Of a stretch of 64,000 nucleotides of DNA, positions 37,520-46,484 are shown one piece after another (the stretch's first letter is position 1; every line of letters begins with the position of its first letter). The position numbers and the translations under genes were made by a program. The notes beneath the pieces are model-generated. The model saw only the letters and a list, made by a program, of their open reading frames with translations, did no database searches and was not told where the DNA came from. This DNA comes from PMP191F sp047602185 (GTDB lineage Bacteria; Bacteroidota; Bacteroidia; Chitinophagales; Chitinophagaceae): positions 3,596,001 to 3,660,000 of the forward strand of contig JASGHY010000001.1 in the NCBI GenBank assembly GCA_047602185.1. Reading direction: 5' to 3'.

Positions 37520-37564
37520 ATGTCCGGTAAAACTTAAAAACTATAATTAATTACCTGTAACTTC

Positions 37565-38767
37565 TTATCCTTTAAGGATCTCATGACCCAGTTTATCGCG
37601 CTTGGTCTGCAGGTAACGTTCGTTGTGCGGATTAGGTGCAATTTCAATGGGTACAGCTTCCACTATTTCAAGGCCATAGCCCAGTAAAGCAGCACGTTTT
37701 TTAGGATTGTTGCTCATCAGGCGCAATTTGGTAATGCCCAGGTAACGCATGATCTGTGCACCAATACCATAATCTCTTTTATCCATCGGGAAACCAAGAT
37801 GCAGGTTGGCCTCTACTGTATCAAGCCCGTTTTCCTGTAATTTATATGCCTTCAGCTTGTTCATCAGGCCAATACCCCTACCCTCCTGGTTCATATAAAT
37901 AATAGCACCTTTGCCCTCTTTTTCTACCATTTCCATGGCGGCGTGCAGCTGGTCGCCACAATCACAACGGAGTGAACCAAGAATATCGCCGGTAAAACAG
38001 GATGAGTGTACGCGAACCAGTACAGGTTCATCTTTTTCCCATTCACCTTTAATAAGAGCCAGGTGTTCGTTGTCGGTGCTTTTTTCGCGGAAAGCCACGA
38101 GCTTAAAATGACCATGTTCAGTGGGCATATCTACGCGAACGATCTCTTCGATCAGTGAATCACGCTGTAGGCGGTATTCGATCAGATCTTTTATAGAGAT
38201 CAGCTTCAGGTTAAACTTTTTGGCAATTTCTTCCAGTTCGGGAAGACGGGCCATGCTGCCATCTTCATTCATGATCTCCACCAGGGCGCCAGCGGGTTCA
38301 AAACCAGCCAGGCGTGCCAGGTCGATAGTAGCTTCTGTATGCCCTGCACGACGGAGTACCCCCCCTTTTTTAGCTCGGAGTGGGAAAATATGACCCGGGC
38401 GGCCCAGATCTTCAGGCTTTGTAACAGGATCAACCAGGGCCTGCATTGTTTTAGCGCGGTCGTGGGCAGAGATGCCGGTAGTGCAACCATGCCCCAACAG
38501 GTCCACAGAAACAGTAAAAGCAGTTTCGTGCAGCGCTGTATTATTATTTACCATGAGCCCGAGCTCCAGTTCTTCGCAACGGTCTTCAATAAGAGGCGCA
38601 CAGATGAGGCCACGGCCGTGTTTGCTCATAAAATTGATGATCTCCGGTGTTACACAGCGGGCAGCCACAATAAAATCACCTTCGTTTTCGCGATCCTCGT
38701 CATCCACCACAATTACCATTTTACCATTCCTGATATCTTCAATCGCACTTTCAATAGTATCCAGCAT
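37565..38767 (-). CDS. ribBA: Bifunctional riboflavin enzyme RibBA
   Basis: A 400-residue fusion for the first committed steps of riboflavin synthesis. The N-terminal 3,4-dihydroxy-2-butanone-4-phosphate synthase (about 1-205) has the acidic loop DDEDRENEGD (22-31) and the Thr/His-rich HGCTTGISAHDR. The C-terminal GTP cyclohydrolase II (about 206-400) has zinc cysteines C257, C268 and C270 (SSCFTGDILGSLRCDCG) and QEGRGIGL. Cytoplasmic. It stands alone, without ribD, ribE or ribH beside it. No FMN riboswitch is evident upstream. Confidence 0.96.
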   Translation of the reverse strand: MLDTIESAIEDIRNGKMVIVVDDEDRENEGDFIVAARCVTPEIINFMSKHGRGLICAPLIEDRCEELELGLMVNNNTALHETAFTVSVDLLGHGCTTGISAHDRAKTMQALVDPVTKPEDLGRPGHIFPLRAKKGGVLRRAGHTEATIDLARLAGFEPAGALVEIMNEDGSMARLPELEEIAKKFNLKLISIKDLIEYRLQRDSLIEEIVRVDMPTEHGHFKLVAFREKSTDNEHLALIKGEWEKDEPVLVRVHSSCFTGDILGSLRCDCGDQLHAAMEMVEKEGKGAIIYMNQEGRGIGLMNKLKAYKLQENGLDTVEANLHLGFPMDKRDYGIGAQIMRYLGITKLRLMSNNPKKRAALLGYGLEIVEAVPIEIAPNPHNERYLQTKRDKLGHEILKG

Positions 38768-38787
38768 AAGGGGGTCCTTTATTTTCG

Positions 38788-38817
38788 CAAAGTTAACAAT
38801 AAAACCAAGCCTGCAAT
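38788..38817 (-). promoter_or_regulatory. Promoter for ribBA
   Basis: On the minus strand ATTG, 18 bases, then TAACTTTG, a perfect -7 box, about 20 bases before the start codon. Confidence 0.5.
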
Positions 38818-39338
38818 GACAGGCTGTCCGATATAAAACACCCGAAAGCAGCGTTTGGTTGTTCCGTATTGCCTGTTAACCAATCGTTCAAAAACGCCGC
38901 GTTCAGATGATAAAAAATATTAACGTGTGTATACGGCCGGTGTGTCAGGAAAGGGCTGTGCATCAATATACTTACAGGTGTCTGGGTAATATGCCTGTAA
39001 CGGTTATTTGTGCATAACCTGTGACCGTTTTTTTAACAATATTTTCTGATTTGACGATGATTTTCCTATACATTTGCCCGCGGTATCATATAAGCGACAT
39101 TAGCCCTAACTACACCATTAAATTGAGCCTGATCCTCGAAAACACCATTCTTGATTATTGCCATAAAAATTAACCAGGGTCTCTGTTAAGTAGCACATTA
39201 TTAGTTCAGTATCTGTATGCTTTCCCCTTAGGCAGGAGTTTGTTAATTATTTCATAACATGGGGCACGCAGCAGCGAACCTGTAATGTGGTCTTTCTTTG
39301 TGTTTCTTTAGAAAAGTTCAAAAACCAAACGTGTATAT
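38818..39338. other. Divergent upstream region of ribBA and the TonB receptor
   Basis: No open frame with support and no mosaic words. It holds a plus-strand -7 box, TACATTTG at 39069-39076, without a well-placed -33. If this is used, the receptor mRNA has a leader of about 260 bases. Confidence 0.4.
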
Positions 39339-42300
39339 ATGAGTAGAATTATTCATTTTGTCTTTGCTATTCTTGCTCTCGTGCTCGTACAAACATCAAC
39401 CAGCTATGCCCAGGTAACTACTGGTAGCATTACAGGTTATGCTAAAGACGACAAAGGTGGAGCATTGGTAGGGGCTACTGTAGAAGCCATTCACACCCCC
39501 TCAGGCACACGCTACACTACCACAGCCGGCAAAAACGGCCAGTACACACTGGGTAATGTGCGTGTAGGTGGTCCTTATTCAGTAAAAGTAACATTTGCAG
39601 GGCTTGAATCTTTTTCAGCCAGTGATGTATACGTAAAACTGGGTGAGCCATTTGTACTTGACGCGCAGCTTGGTACTGGCAAAACTCTTGAAAATGTGGT
39701 TGTTACAGCAGGTCGCCGTAACAATTCAGTGTTGAATGCCAGCCGTACCGGTTCCATTACCAATATCGGCCGTCAGCAAATTCAGACATTACCTACTATT
39801 CAACGTAGTATTAACGATTTAACCCGTTTAACCCCACAGGCAACTTCTACAAGCACAGGAGCCATTGGTGGTGGTAACTATCGTCAGAACTACATTACAG
39901 TAGACGGTTCTGATTTCAATAACACTTTCGGTATCGGAACCAATCTGCCCGCCAACGGTTCTCCGATCTCTATCGACGCCCTGGAAGAAATTTCAGTGAG
40001 CGTGAACCCTTATGATATCAAGCAGTCAGGTTTCGTAGGTAGTGCTGTTAACGCAGTAACCCGCTCTGGTACTAACGATTTCTCTGGTTCTGCTTATACT
40101 TTCTGGAGAAGTGAGGGTCAGCAGGGTAATAAAGTTGCCGGTAACGATCCTTTCCTCAAACAGAACCTGCAGGTAAATACCTACGGTTTCCGCGTTGGTG
40201 GCCCGATCATCAAAAACAAACTGTTCTTCTTCATCAATGCTGAGAAAGGAAAAACAGTAAGCCCCGGCCAAACAAGCTTTGCTGCTACTGCTACCAGCGG
40301 TGCAGGTTCTTATGGTCAAACAAACATTGCACGTCCTTTAGCTTCTGAGCTGGACGCTATCGCTACTTACCTGAAAAATACTTACGAGTATGATCCGGGT
40401 AGCTACCAGGGTTATGATTTTGAAACCAAGAATACCCGTTTTGTAGCCCGTATCGACTGGAACATCAGTACTAAACACAGACTGAGCCTTCGCTATAGCC
40501 AGGTAGAAAGCAATTCACCCAGCTTTGTAAGTACTTCCAGAAGTCCTTTGACTGCTTATTCAAGCACAGCTGGTCGTACTACACTGAACGCATTATGGTT
40601 TAAGAATTCTAACTACTACCAGGATGCAAACTTCTATTCTTTTGCAGCTGAGTTGAACTCATCATTTGGTAAAGTATCCAATACTTTACGTGCTTCTTAT
40701 ACTCACCAGAATGACCCACGTAGTTCTGACAGCCGCAACTTCCCGTTTGTGGACATCCTGAAAGATGGAACTCCTTTCACATCTTTCGGATATGAGCCTT
40801 TCACTTATGGTAACCTGCGTGACGTAACTACTTATTCAGTAGTAGACTATGCACAATTAACAACCGGTATTCATAATATTACTGCTGGCTTGCAACTGGA
40901 TATCCAGGATACTAAAAACGGTTTCCAACGTTTTGGTACCAGCTACTACACATTTAACTCATGGGATGATTTTGTAAATGGTGTTAAACCAAGAGATTAT
41001 GCTATTACATACTCTCTGTTACCCGGTTTTGCACAGGCTTATCCCAAGATCAAATACGTTCAGTATTCAGTATACGGACAGGATGAAATCTCTCTGAGCA
41101 GAACTTTCCGTCTGACTGCTGGTTTACGTTTGGATCTGCCTACTTTCCCTTCTGTACCAGAGATCAAAACTCACCCATTGGTTGCAGCTTTGACATTTAA
41201 CAATGGAGAGAAAGTTAATACAGGTACTTTGCCTAAAACAAGAATCCTGTGGTCTCCAAGAATTGGATTCAACTGGGATGTGAAAGGTGACCGTTCAGTA
41301 CAACTGCGTGGTGGTACCGGTATATTCACTGGTCGTGTACCAACAGTTTGGCTGGTGGCACAATCAGGCGATGCAGGTTTGTTGCAGTTCACTCAGACTT
41401 ACGAAGGTCAGGCAAACACTCCTGGTCCTTTCAATCCTGATCCTGCAGCTTACCGCCCTGCTACACCTCCTGCAGCAGGTACAGCAATTCCAAGCACTAT
41501 CAGTGCTATCAGCAAAGACTTCAAATTCCCTCAAACATGGAAAAGCAGTCTGGCTATTGACGTAAGATTACCATGGGGTATGATTGGTACACTGGAAGGA
41601 GCTTATAACAAAGATCTGAACGTGGCATTGGGCAGAAACCCGAACCTGGTAGATCCTACTCCTTTAAATGTTACCGGTTATGCAGACAACAGACCTATTT
41701 ATCCTAGCAGCAATACCCAGAAATATGTTAACCCATTAACTACAGCTGGTCAGGCTAGTCCTACCGGAACTGCGGCCTTTAACCCTGTAGTACTGGATAA
41801 CAAGTCAAAAGGTTACTATTGGTCTGTAATGGCTAAAGTTGATAAACAGTTCTCTAAAGGCTTCTCTGCTTCATTTGCTTATATCCACAGCGAAGCAAGA
41901 AACCTGTATGATGGTAGCGGTGATCAGTTGCTGAACACATGGTCAATTACCCAGATCGGTAATGCAACTGCAAACAACCCGGCTATGAGCTATGCCAACT
42001 ACGTGGTACCTGATCGTATCGTAGCGAGCGTATCTTATCGCAAAGAATACCTGAAGCACCTGGCGACTACAGTATCACTGTTCCTCGAAGGTTCTATCAG
42101 CGGCCGCTTCTCATATACTTATAGCAGCGACTTTAACCGTGATGGCCAGACCAATGACCTGATCTATGTACCAAAAGATGCCAGCGAAATCACTTTTGCT
42201 GATCAGACTTATACATTGAACGGTGTAACCACTACATACACTGCAAAACAACAGAGCGATATGTTCTTCCGCTACATTGAGCAGGATAAATACCTGAACT

Positions 42301-42665
42301 CACGCAGAGGAAAATATGCAGAACGTAATGGTGCTAAATTGCCATGGCGTAACCAGGTGGATATCAGAATTGCCCAGGATCTGTTTGCTAACATCGGTGG
42401 CAAACGCAATACCCTGCAATTCACACTGGATATCTTCAACTTTGGTAACCTGCTGAACAAAAACTGGGGTATCTACAAAACAGTTAATACTCCTGCTCTG
42501 CTGACCCCCAGAAACGTATCTTCATTAGTTGCTGGTGGTACAGTTAAGCCAACTTTCTCTCTGGCTGCTGACAGAGGTGTTCCTGTTATCGCTACTTACA
42601 GAGATAACAACACTCTTACTTCTACTTATTACATGCAATTTGGTTTGAGATATATCTTTAACTAA
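39339..42665 (+). CDS. Oar-like TonB-dependent receptor
   Basis: Outer-membrane protein of 1108 residues. It has the signal peptide MSRIIHFVFAILALVLVQTSTSYAQ, then a carboxypeptidase-regulatory-like domain (about 28-115; GSITGYAKDDKGGALVGATV, DGQY-type TLGNVRVGGPY), and a TonB plug (about 120-240; RNYITVDGSDFNN-like segment). A beta-barrel follows and ends YYMQFGLRYIFN with the aromatic terminus needed for barrel assembly. The layout resembles Oar proteins, not SusC, and there is no SusD partner. It likely imports a large or scarce substrate; the ligand is unknown. Confidence 0.92.
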   Translation: MSRIIHFVFAILALVLVQTSTSYAQVTTGSITGYAKDDKGGALVGATVEAIHTPSGTRYTTTAGKNGQYTLGNVRVGGPYSVKVTFAGLESFSASDVYVKLGEPFVLDAQLGTGKTLENVVVTAGRRNNSVLNASRTGSITNIGRQQIQTLPTIQRSINDLTRLTPQATSTSTGAIGGGNYRQNYITVDGSDFNNTFGIGTNLPANGSPISIDALEEISVSVNPYDIKQSGFVGSAVNAVTRSGTNDFSGSAYTFWRSEGQQGNKVAGNDPFLKQNLQVNTYGFRVGGPIIKNKLFFFINAEKGKTVSPGQTSFAATATSGAGSYGQTNIARPLASELDAIATYLKNTYEYDPGSYQGYDFETKNTRFVARIDWNISTKHRLSLRYSQVESNSPSFVSTSRSPLTAYSSTAGRTTLNALWFKNSNYYQDANFYSFAAELNSSFGKVSNTLRASYTHQNDPRSSDSRNFPFVDILKDGTPFTSFGYEPFTYGNLRDVTTYSVVDYAQLTTGIHNITAGLQLDIQDTKNGFQRFGTSYYTFNSWDDFVNGVKPRDYAITYSLLPGFAQAYPKIKYVQYSVYGQDEISLSRTFRLTAGLRLDLPTFPSVPEIKTHPLVAALTFNNGEKVNTGTLPKTRILWSPRIGFNWDVKGDRSVQLRGGTGIFTGRVPTVWLVAQSGDAGLLQFTQTYEGQANTPGPFNPDPAAYRPATPPAAGTAIPSTISAISKDFKFPQTWKSSLAIDVRLPWGMIGTLEGAYNKDLNVALGRNPNLVDPTPLNVTGYADNRPIYPSSNTQKYVNPLTTAGQASPTGTAAFNPVVLDNKSKGYYWSVMAKVDKQFSKGFSASFAYIHSEARNLYDGSGDQLLNTWSITQIGNATANNPAMSYANYVVPDRIVASVSYRKEYLKHLATTVSLFLEGSISGRFSYTYSSDFNRDGQTNDLIYVPKDASEITFADQTYTLNGVTTTYTAKQQSDMFFRYIEQDKYLNSRRGKYAERNGAKLPWRNQVDIRIAQDLFANIGGKRNTLQFTLDIFNFGNLLNKNWGIYKTVNTPALLTPRNVSSLVAGGTVKPTFSLAADRGVPVIATYRDNNTLTSTYYMQFGLRYIFN

Positions 42666-42687
42666 TCGTTGTAAATAGTTAAGCAAT

Positions 42688-42721
42688 AAAAAAACCGGTT
42701 TCAATTGAAACCGGTTTTTTT
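42688..42721. terminator. Bidirectional terminator
   Basis: Perfect stem AAACCGGTTTC / GAAACCGGTTT around AATT with A- and T-runs, between the convergent receptor and esterase genes. Confidence 0.85.
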
Positions 42722-42760
42722 ATGTTATATAGTTAGCTCGTAAATTTTAATCTCTATACC

Positions 42761-43585
42761 TTATATTTTCTTCTTCCAGCCCCATTTCAGGAATACCGGT
42801 AGGGCCTTTGCCCAGATAGTAACGTCATGTTTACCATCTTTCAGTTGCAGATAATACATATCCCTGTTCTTTCCTTCCTTATACCCTTTGGCAGCCAACT
42901 CGCGCATTACGTCCAGCGTGTCATCAATAGAGTCAATGACACCATTGTTGTTCCGGTCTTCTTTTTCATCCTGCTCGCCGCATTCGAAAAAGAATTTTAA
43001 CCCTGGCTGGTATTTGCCTTCGCGGATGGACCTATGCATCAGGCGATGCTTGTTTTCGTTAAAAGCTTTATCAGTTCTGTCTACCGAACGCCACCAGAAA
43101 GAACCGGAGAATACACCTACTTTGGAAAATACACCCGGTAATCCCCAGGCAATATCCAGCGCACTTAAGCCGCCAAGCGAAAAACCGGCGATAGCTGTTT
43201 CCCTGAAGGTATATTGATCGTAATGCGTTCGTATAAACGGTAATAACTCTTCCGCAATAAATTCCCGGTATAACCCGGCTTTGGCTCCGCGCCCCTTAAA
43301 ATCAGGTGCCAGCGATACGCCGTATTCGTTCAGGCGTTCTTCGCCGCAATGGATACCAACACACATTAAAGGATGGATAATCGCTTCATGTAACAGGTAA
43401 CCAATCATTTTATCAAAGCCCATCGCTTCAAGGTCCTGTCCATCATTCACCAGTAAAAGATCGGGATTTACGGTTTTGTCAGGAGCGGCCGGCAGATACA
43501 CTGTAAGCTTTACTTCACGGGCCAGTTTAACGGAGTACATTGTAAGGGTGTCAGCCCATACATCAATCGTTAGTGGTGTTTGCAT
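42761..43585 (-). CDS. Esterase-D-like alpha/beta hydrolase with EF-hand-type loop
   Basis: Cytoplasmic protein of 274 residues in the esterase D/enterochelin-esterase group. Nucleophile S136 in GFSLGG, likely H253 in GKHDVTIW, oxyanion-region LLVNDGQDL (44-52). No signal peptide. Residues 210-221 (DRNNNGVIDSID) have the spacing of a calcium-binding EF-hand/dockerin loop (D1, N3, N5, G6, I8, D9, D12) inserted after the GEQDEKE acidic turn. This could bind calcium near the active site. Natural substrate unknown. Transcribed alone. Confidence 0.85.
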   Translation of the reverse strand: MQTPLTIDVWADTLTMYSVKLAREVKLTVYLPAAPDKTVNPDLLLVNDGQDLEAMGFDKMIGYLLHEAIIHPLMCVGIHCGEERLNEYGVSLAPDFKGRGAKAGLYREFIAEELLPFIRTHYDQYTFRETAIAGFSLGGLSALDIAWGLPGVFSKVGVFSGSFWWRSVDRTDKAFNENKHRLMHRSIREGKYQPGLKFFFECGEQDEKEDRNNNGVIDSIDDTLDVMRELAAKGYKEGKNRDMYYLQLKDGKHDVTIWAKALPVFLKWGWKKKI

Positions 43586-43799
43586 GGGCCAAAAGTAATG
43601 AATAACAATGTACCGTCATCTGCTACGCCTGCCTGGCGCATTTTTTTTAATGTTTGTTATGATTTGTTTTTTACACGCGGTTCAGATAAATTTGAGAGAG
43701 ATGATCCCCGGGTCCTGAATTTGCAATTAAAATGTATGCCCGGTTAATGCTTACCCTGTCTGCAATCATTTATTATTCAACCAAAAGCGCAACTTCCTG

Positions 43800-44753
43800 A
43801 TGAAAAAGATTGGTATCCTGTTTGGCAAGGAAAGAACTTTCCCGATGGCATTTATTGAGCGCATCAACGGTAAAGGAATTGATGGCATTGTAGCTGAACC
43901 CGTGCATATGGACAAAGTTATCCAGGGAGCAGCAGACGAATATGCAGTTATTGTAGACCGCATTTCGCAGGACGTGCCTTTTTACCGCGCTTTTCTGAAA
44001 AATGCAGCTATTTGCGGTACAGCAGTGATCAACAACCCTTTCTGGTTCAGTGCCGACGAAAAATTCTTTAATAATTGTCTTGCTGTAAAGATCGGCGTGC
44101 CTGTTCCCAAAACAGTTATCCTTCCGTCGCGCGAACTACCGACGGACACCAGTAATGAATCATTCACTAATCTTGCTTATCCGCTGGATTGGGAAGGAAT
44201 TTTTAGCTATGTAGGATTCCCGGCTTACATGAAGCCATTTGCAGGCGGCGGCTGGAAGAATGTTTATAAACTGCATGATATGGAAGATTTCTTTCACAAA
44301 CATCATGAAACCGGTCAACTGGTGATGCTGCTGCAGGAAGAGATCATTTTTGAAGAATATTATCGCTGCTATTGCATAGGTGGCAAAAACGTACGTATAA
44401 TGCCGTATGAGCCGCGTAATCCACACCATCTGCGTTATGTAAGTTCATTTTCACCCTCAGCAGAGCGCTTGCAACAGATGGAAGATATCGTGATCAGGCT
44501 CAATCAATACCTGGGTTATGATTTTAATACAGTAGAACTTGCTGTACGCGATGGTATTCCCTACGCTATTGATTTTTGTAATCCAGCTCCTGATGCAGAT
44601 CGCCCCAGCATTGGTGATGAAAATTTTGAGTGGGTAGTAGAAACTGCCGCCTCCTATGCTATTGAAAGGGCTATGCAACATACAGCAGGCAAGGACAATC
44701 TTACCTGGGGAGAGTATGTGGTGAGAAGCACGAAGAAGCAAGCGTTAATTTGA
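43800..44753 (+). CDS. RimK-like ATP-grasp ligase
   Basis: Cytoplasmic protein of 317 residues. An N-terminal Rossmann-like pre-ATP-grasp part (MKKIGILFGKERTFPMAF) precedes an ATP-grasp domain. This has the Lys and Gly-rich loop FPAYMKPFAGGGW, the QEE segment LLQEEIIFEEYYRCYCIGG, and the metal site VELAVRDGIPYAIDFCNPAPD. ATP-grasp enzymes join a carboxylate to an amine through an acyl phosphate. The GCS2 ligase follows 124 bp later on the same strand and probably works on a linked substrate. It is one of four amide-forming genes in this region. Confidence 0.86.
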   Translation: MKKIGILFGKERTFPMAFIERINGKGIDGIVAEPVHMDKVIQGAADEYAVIVDRISQDVPFYRAFLKNAAICGTAVINNPFWFSADEKFFNNCLAVKIGVPVPKTVILPSRELPTDTSNESFTNLAYPLDWEGIFSYVGFPAYMKPFAGGGWKNVYKLHDMEDFFHKHHETGQLVMLLQEEIIFEEYYRCYCIGGKNVRIMPYEPRNPHHLRYVSSFSPSAERLQQMEDIVIRLNQYLGYDFNTVELAVRDGIPYAIDFCNPAPDADRPSIGDENFEWVVETAASYAIERAMQHTAGKDNLTWGEYVVRSTKKQALI

Positions 44754-44754
44754 G

Positions 44755-44877
44755 AATGTGAAGATTTGAAAATGCCTTATACAACGATTCCATTTTCAAA
44801 TCTTCAGATCAAGTCATTTTCAAATTACAATTGCACATTAACTAATTTGCACAATAATTAATCTGCACATCAACATT
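44755..44877 (+). repeat. K-word array
   Basis: Only the outermost K word of the mosaic is present, repeated several times (CATTTTCAAATCTTCAG, TTGCACATTAACTAATTTGC, CTGCACATCAAC). It lies between two genes that otherwise look co-transcribed. Confidence 0.5.
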
Positions 44878-45990
44878 ATGGCTGCCATTAACTATAATCA
44901 CTTTACCCTGGGCATTGAAGAAGAGTACATGGTACTGGACCCGGAAACCCGTGAACTGAAAAGTCACGAACAGAAAATCGTTTCCGAGGGACAGAAAGTT
45001 ATCAAAGACAAGGTGAAAGCCGAAATGCACCAGGCTGTTGTGGAAGTAGGTACGGATATCTGCCAGAATGTAGATGAAGCATTTAATGATGTATCTATTT
45101 TACGCAGAACTATTTCAGGGATTGCAGAAGGATTGAACTGTAAAGTAGGCGCTGCCGGTACTCACCCTTTCAGTCACTGGGAAAGCCAGATGATCACTGA
45201 TCATGCCCGGTACAGTGAAATCGTAAACGAATTACAGGAAGCAGCACGCAGCAATCTCATTTTTGGGCTGCATGTACATGTAGGGATGGAAAGCCGCGAA
45301 ATGGCTAATCATATTGCCAATTCTACCCGTTACTTTCTGCCGCATATCTATGCACTCAGCACCAACTCTCCTTTCTGGGAGGGCAGAAAAACCGGCTATA
45401 AATCTTTCCGCTCAAAAGTATTTGACAAATTCCCCCGCACCGGCATACCAGAAACTTTTGAAAGCATTGAGGCGTACGATAACTATATCAAACTGCTGGT
45501 GAAAACCAACTGTATTGATAATGCTAAAAAGATCTGGTGGGACCTTCGCGTACATCCTTTTTTCAATACAGTAGAATTCCGCATCTGCGATGTACCGATG
45601 ACTGTGAATGAAACGATTGCCATTGCAGCCCTGTTCCAGGGTGTGTGTGCTAAAATTTATAAACTGCGTTCGCAGAATCTCAATTTCATTCAATATTCCC
45701 GCGCACTCATCAATGAAAACAAATGGCGCGCCAGCCGCTACGGAATAGATGGCCGGCTGATCGATTTTGGCAAGGAGGAAGAGATCAACACCCGGGTGCT
45801 GATCTATGAACTGCTTGATTTTATTGATGATGTAGTAGATCATCTCGGAAGCCGCCACGCTATTAACCATATCCCCCGTATGATGGAGGAAGGTACCGGC
45901 GCTGATCGTCAACTGAAGGTTTTTGAGGAACAGAAAAGCCTTGCAGCAGTAGTGGATTATATCAGCAGCCAGTTTCTTGCGGGAATATAG
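44878..45990 (+). CDS. Carboxylate-amine ligase (YbdK/GCS2 family)
   Basis: Cytoplasmic ligase of 370 residues, glutamine-synthetase-like fold. Family marks: FTLGIEEEYMVLDPETREL at the N-terminus, HQAVVEVGTDIC, GLHVHVGM, and the C-terminal RVHPFFNTVEFRICDVPMT. These proteins make gamma-glutamyl-type amide bonds. YbdK of E. coli has weak glutamate-cysteine ligase activity, but in clusters with ATP-grasp and glutamine-amidotransferase genes a distinct peptide-like product is expected. A 53915 amidotransferase and a 54984 ligase lie 8 kb downstream. Confidence 0.92.
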   Translation: MAAINYNHFTLGIEEEYMVLDPETRELKSHEQKIVSEGQKVIKDKVKAEMHQAVVEVGTDICQNVDEAFNDVSILRRTISGIAEGLNCKVGAAGTHPFSHWESQMITDHARYSEIVNELQEAARSNLIFGLHVHVGMESREMANHIANSTRYFLPHIYALSTNSPFWEGRKTGYKSFRSKVFDKFPRTGIPETFESIEAYDNYIKLLVKTNCIDNAKKIWWDLRVHPFFNTVEFRICDVPMTVNETIAIAALFQGVCAKIYKLRSQNLNFIQYSRALINENKWRASRYGIDGRLIDFGKEEEINTRVLIYELLDFIDDVVDHLGSRHAINHIPRMMEEGTGADRQLKVFEEQKSLAAVVDYISSQFLAGI

Positions 45991-46004
45991 GAGTAGCAGG
46001 ATAC

Positions 46005-46400
46005 AGGATCGCGAGTCGGCAGACGGCAATCGTGAGACGTGAATCGTCAGTCGTGAGTGGGGTGCTGCTTTTTCGTGAAACGTGAAACTAGTTACTAGAT
46101 GCCGGATACTGGATTTGAGATTTGACGCTTGAAGTTTTAGATTGGAACAACAGCAAACTTTCCTTCTGGCTTGTATTTGCTCGCAACTCAAAGCTCGTCG
46201 CTGGTATTCACGATAACTGCAAATTGCCAACTTTCTTCCTGTCTTCCGTACTTCGTACTTCTTATTTCGTACCTCCCTTGTCACCTTATCAACTTTTCAA
46301 CCCGTCAACAACCTTCCGCACTTGCATTTGCTAACACCTGGTTCCTCTAATCCCGGCTCTCTATCCGCACATTCGCATATTCCATTCACCAGTCATCCAG
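46005..46400 (-). repeat. Fixed-order intergenic mosaic, copy 11 (reverse: D-I-H-E-A-C-G-K)
   Basis: D (GTCGGCAGACGGCAATCGTG), a GGGTGCTGCTTTTTCGTGAA link, I (TAGATGCCGGATACTGG), the same TTTTAGATTGGAACAACAGC bridge as copy 5, H, E, A, C (CACCTTATCAACTTTTCAAC), G-like and K (CCGCACATTCGCATATTC). Positions 46097-46232 are nearly identical to 7223-7370. Confidence 0.75.
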
Positions 46401-46484
46401 TACAGGTTGGGATGCTACTTCCTTTACGGTATCTTTATAAGGATCAGTTTCCTGCTAATTTCAAACCAACTTTACTAACTGTAT

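Noticed and set aside
45412..46284. 290-residue minus-strand open frame
   Set aside because: Antisense to the GCS2 ligase gene and then to a mosaic repeat; no homology pattern and no start support.
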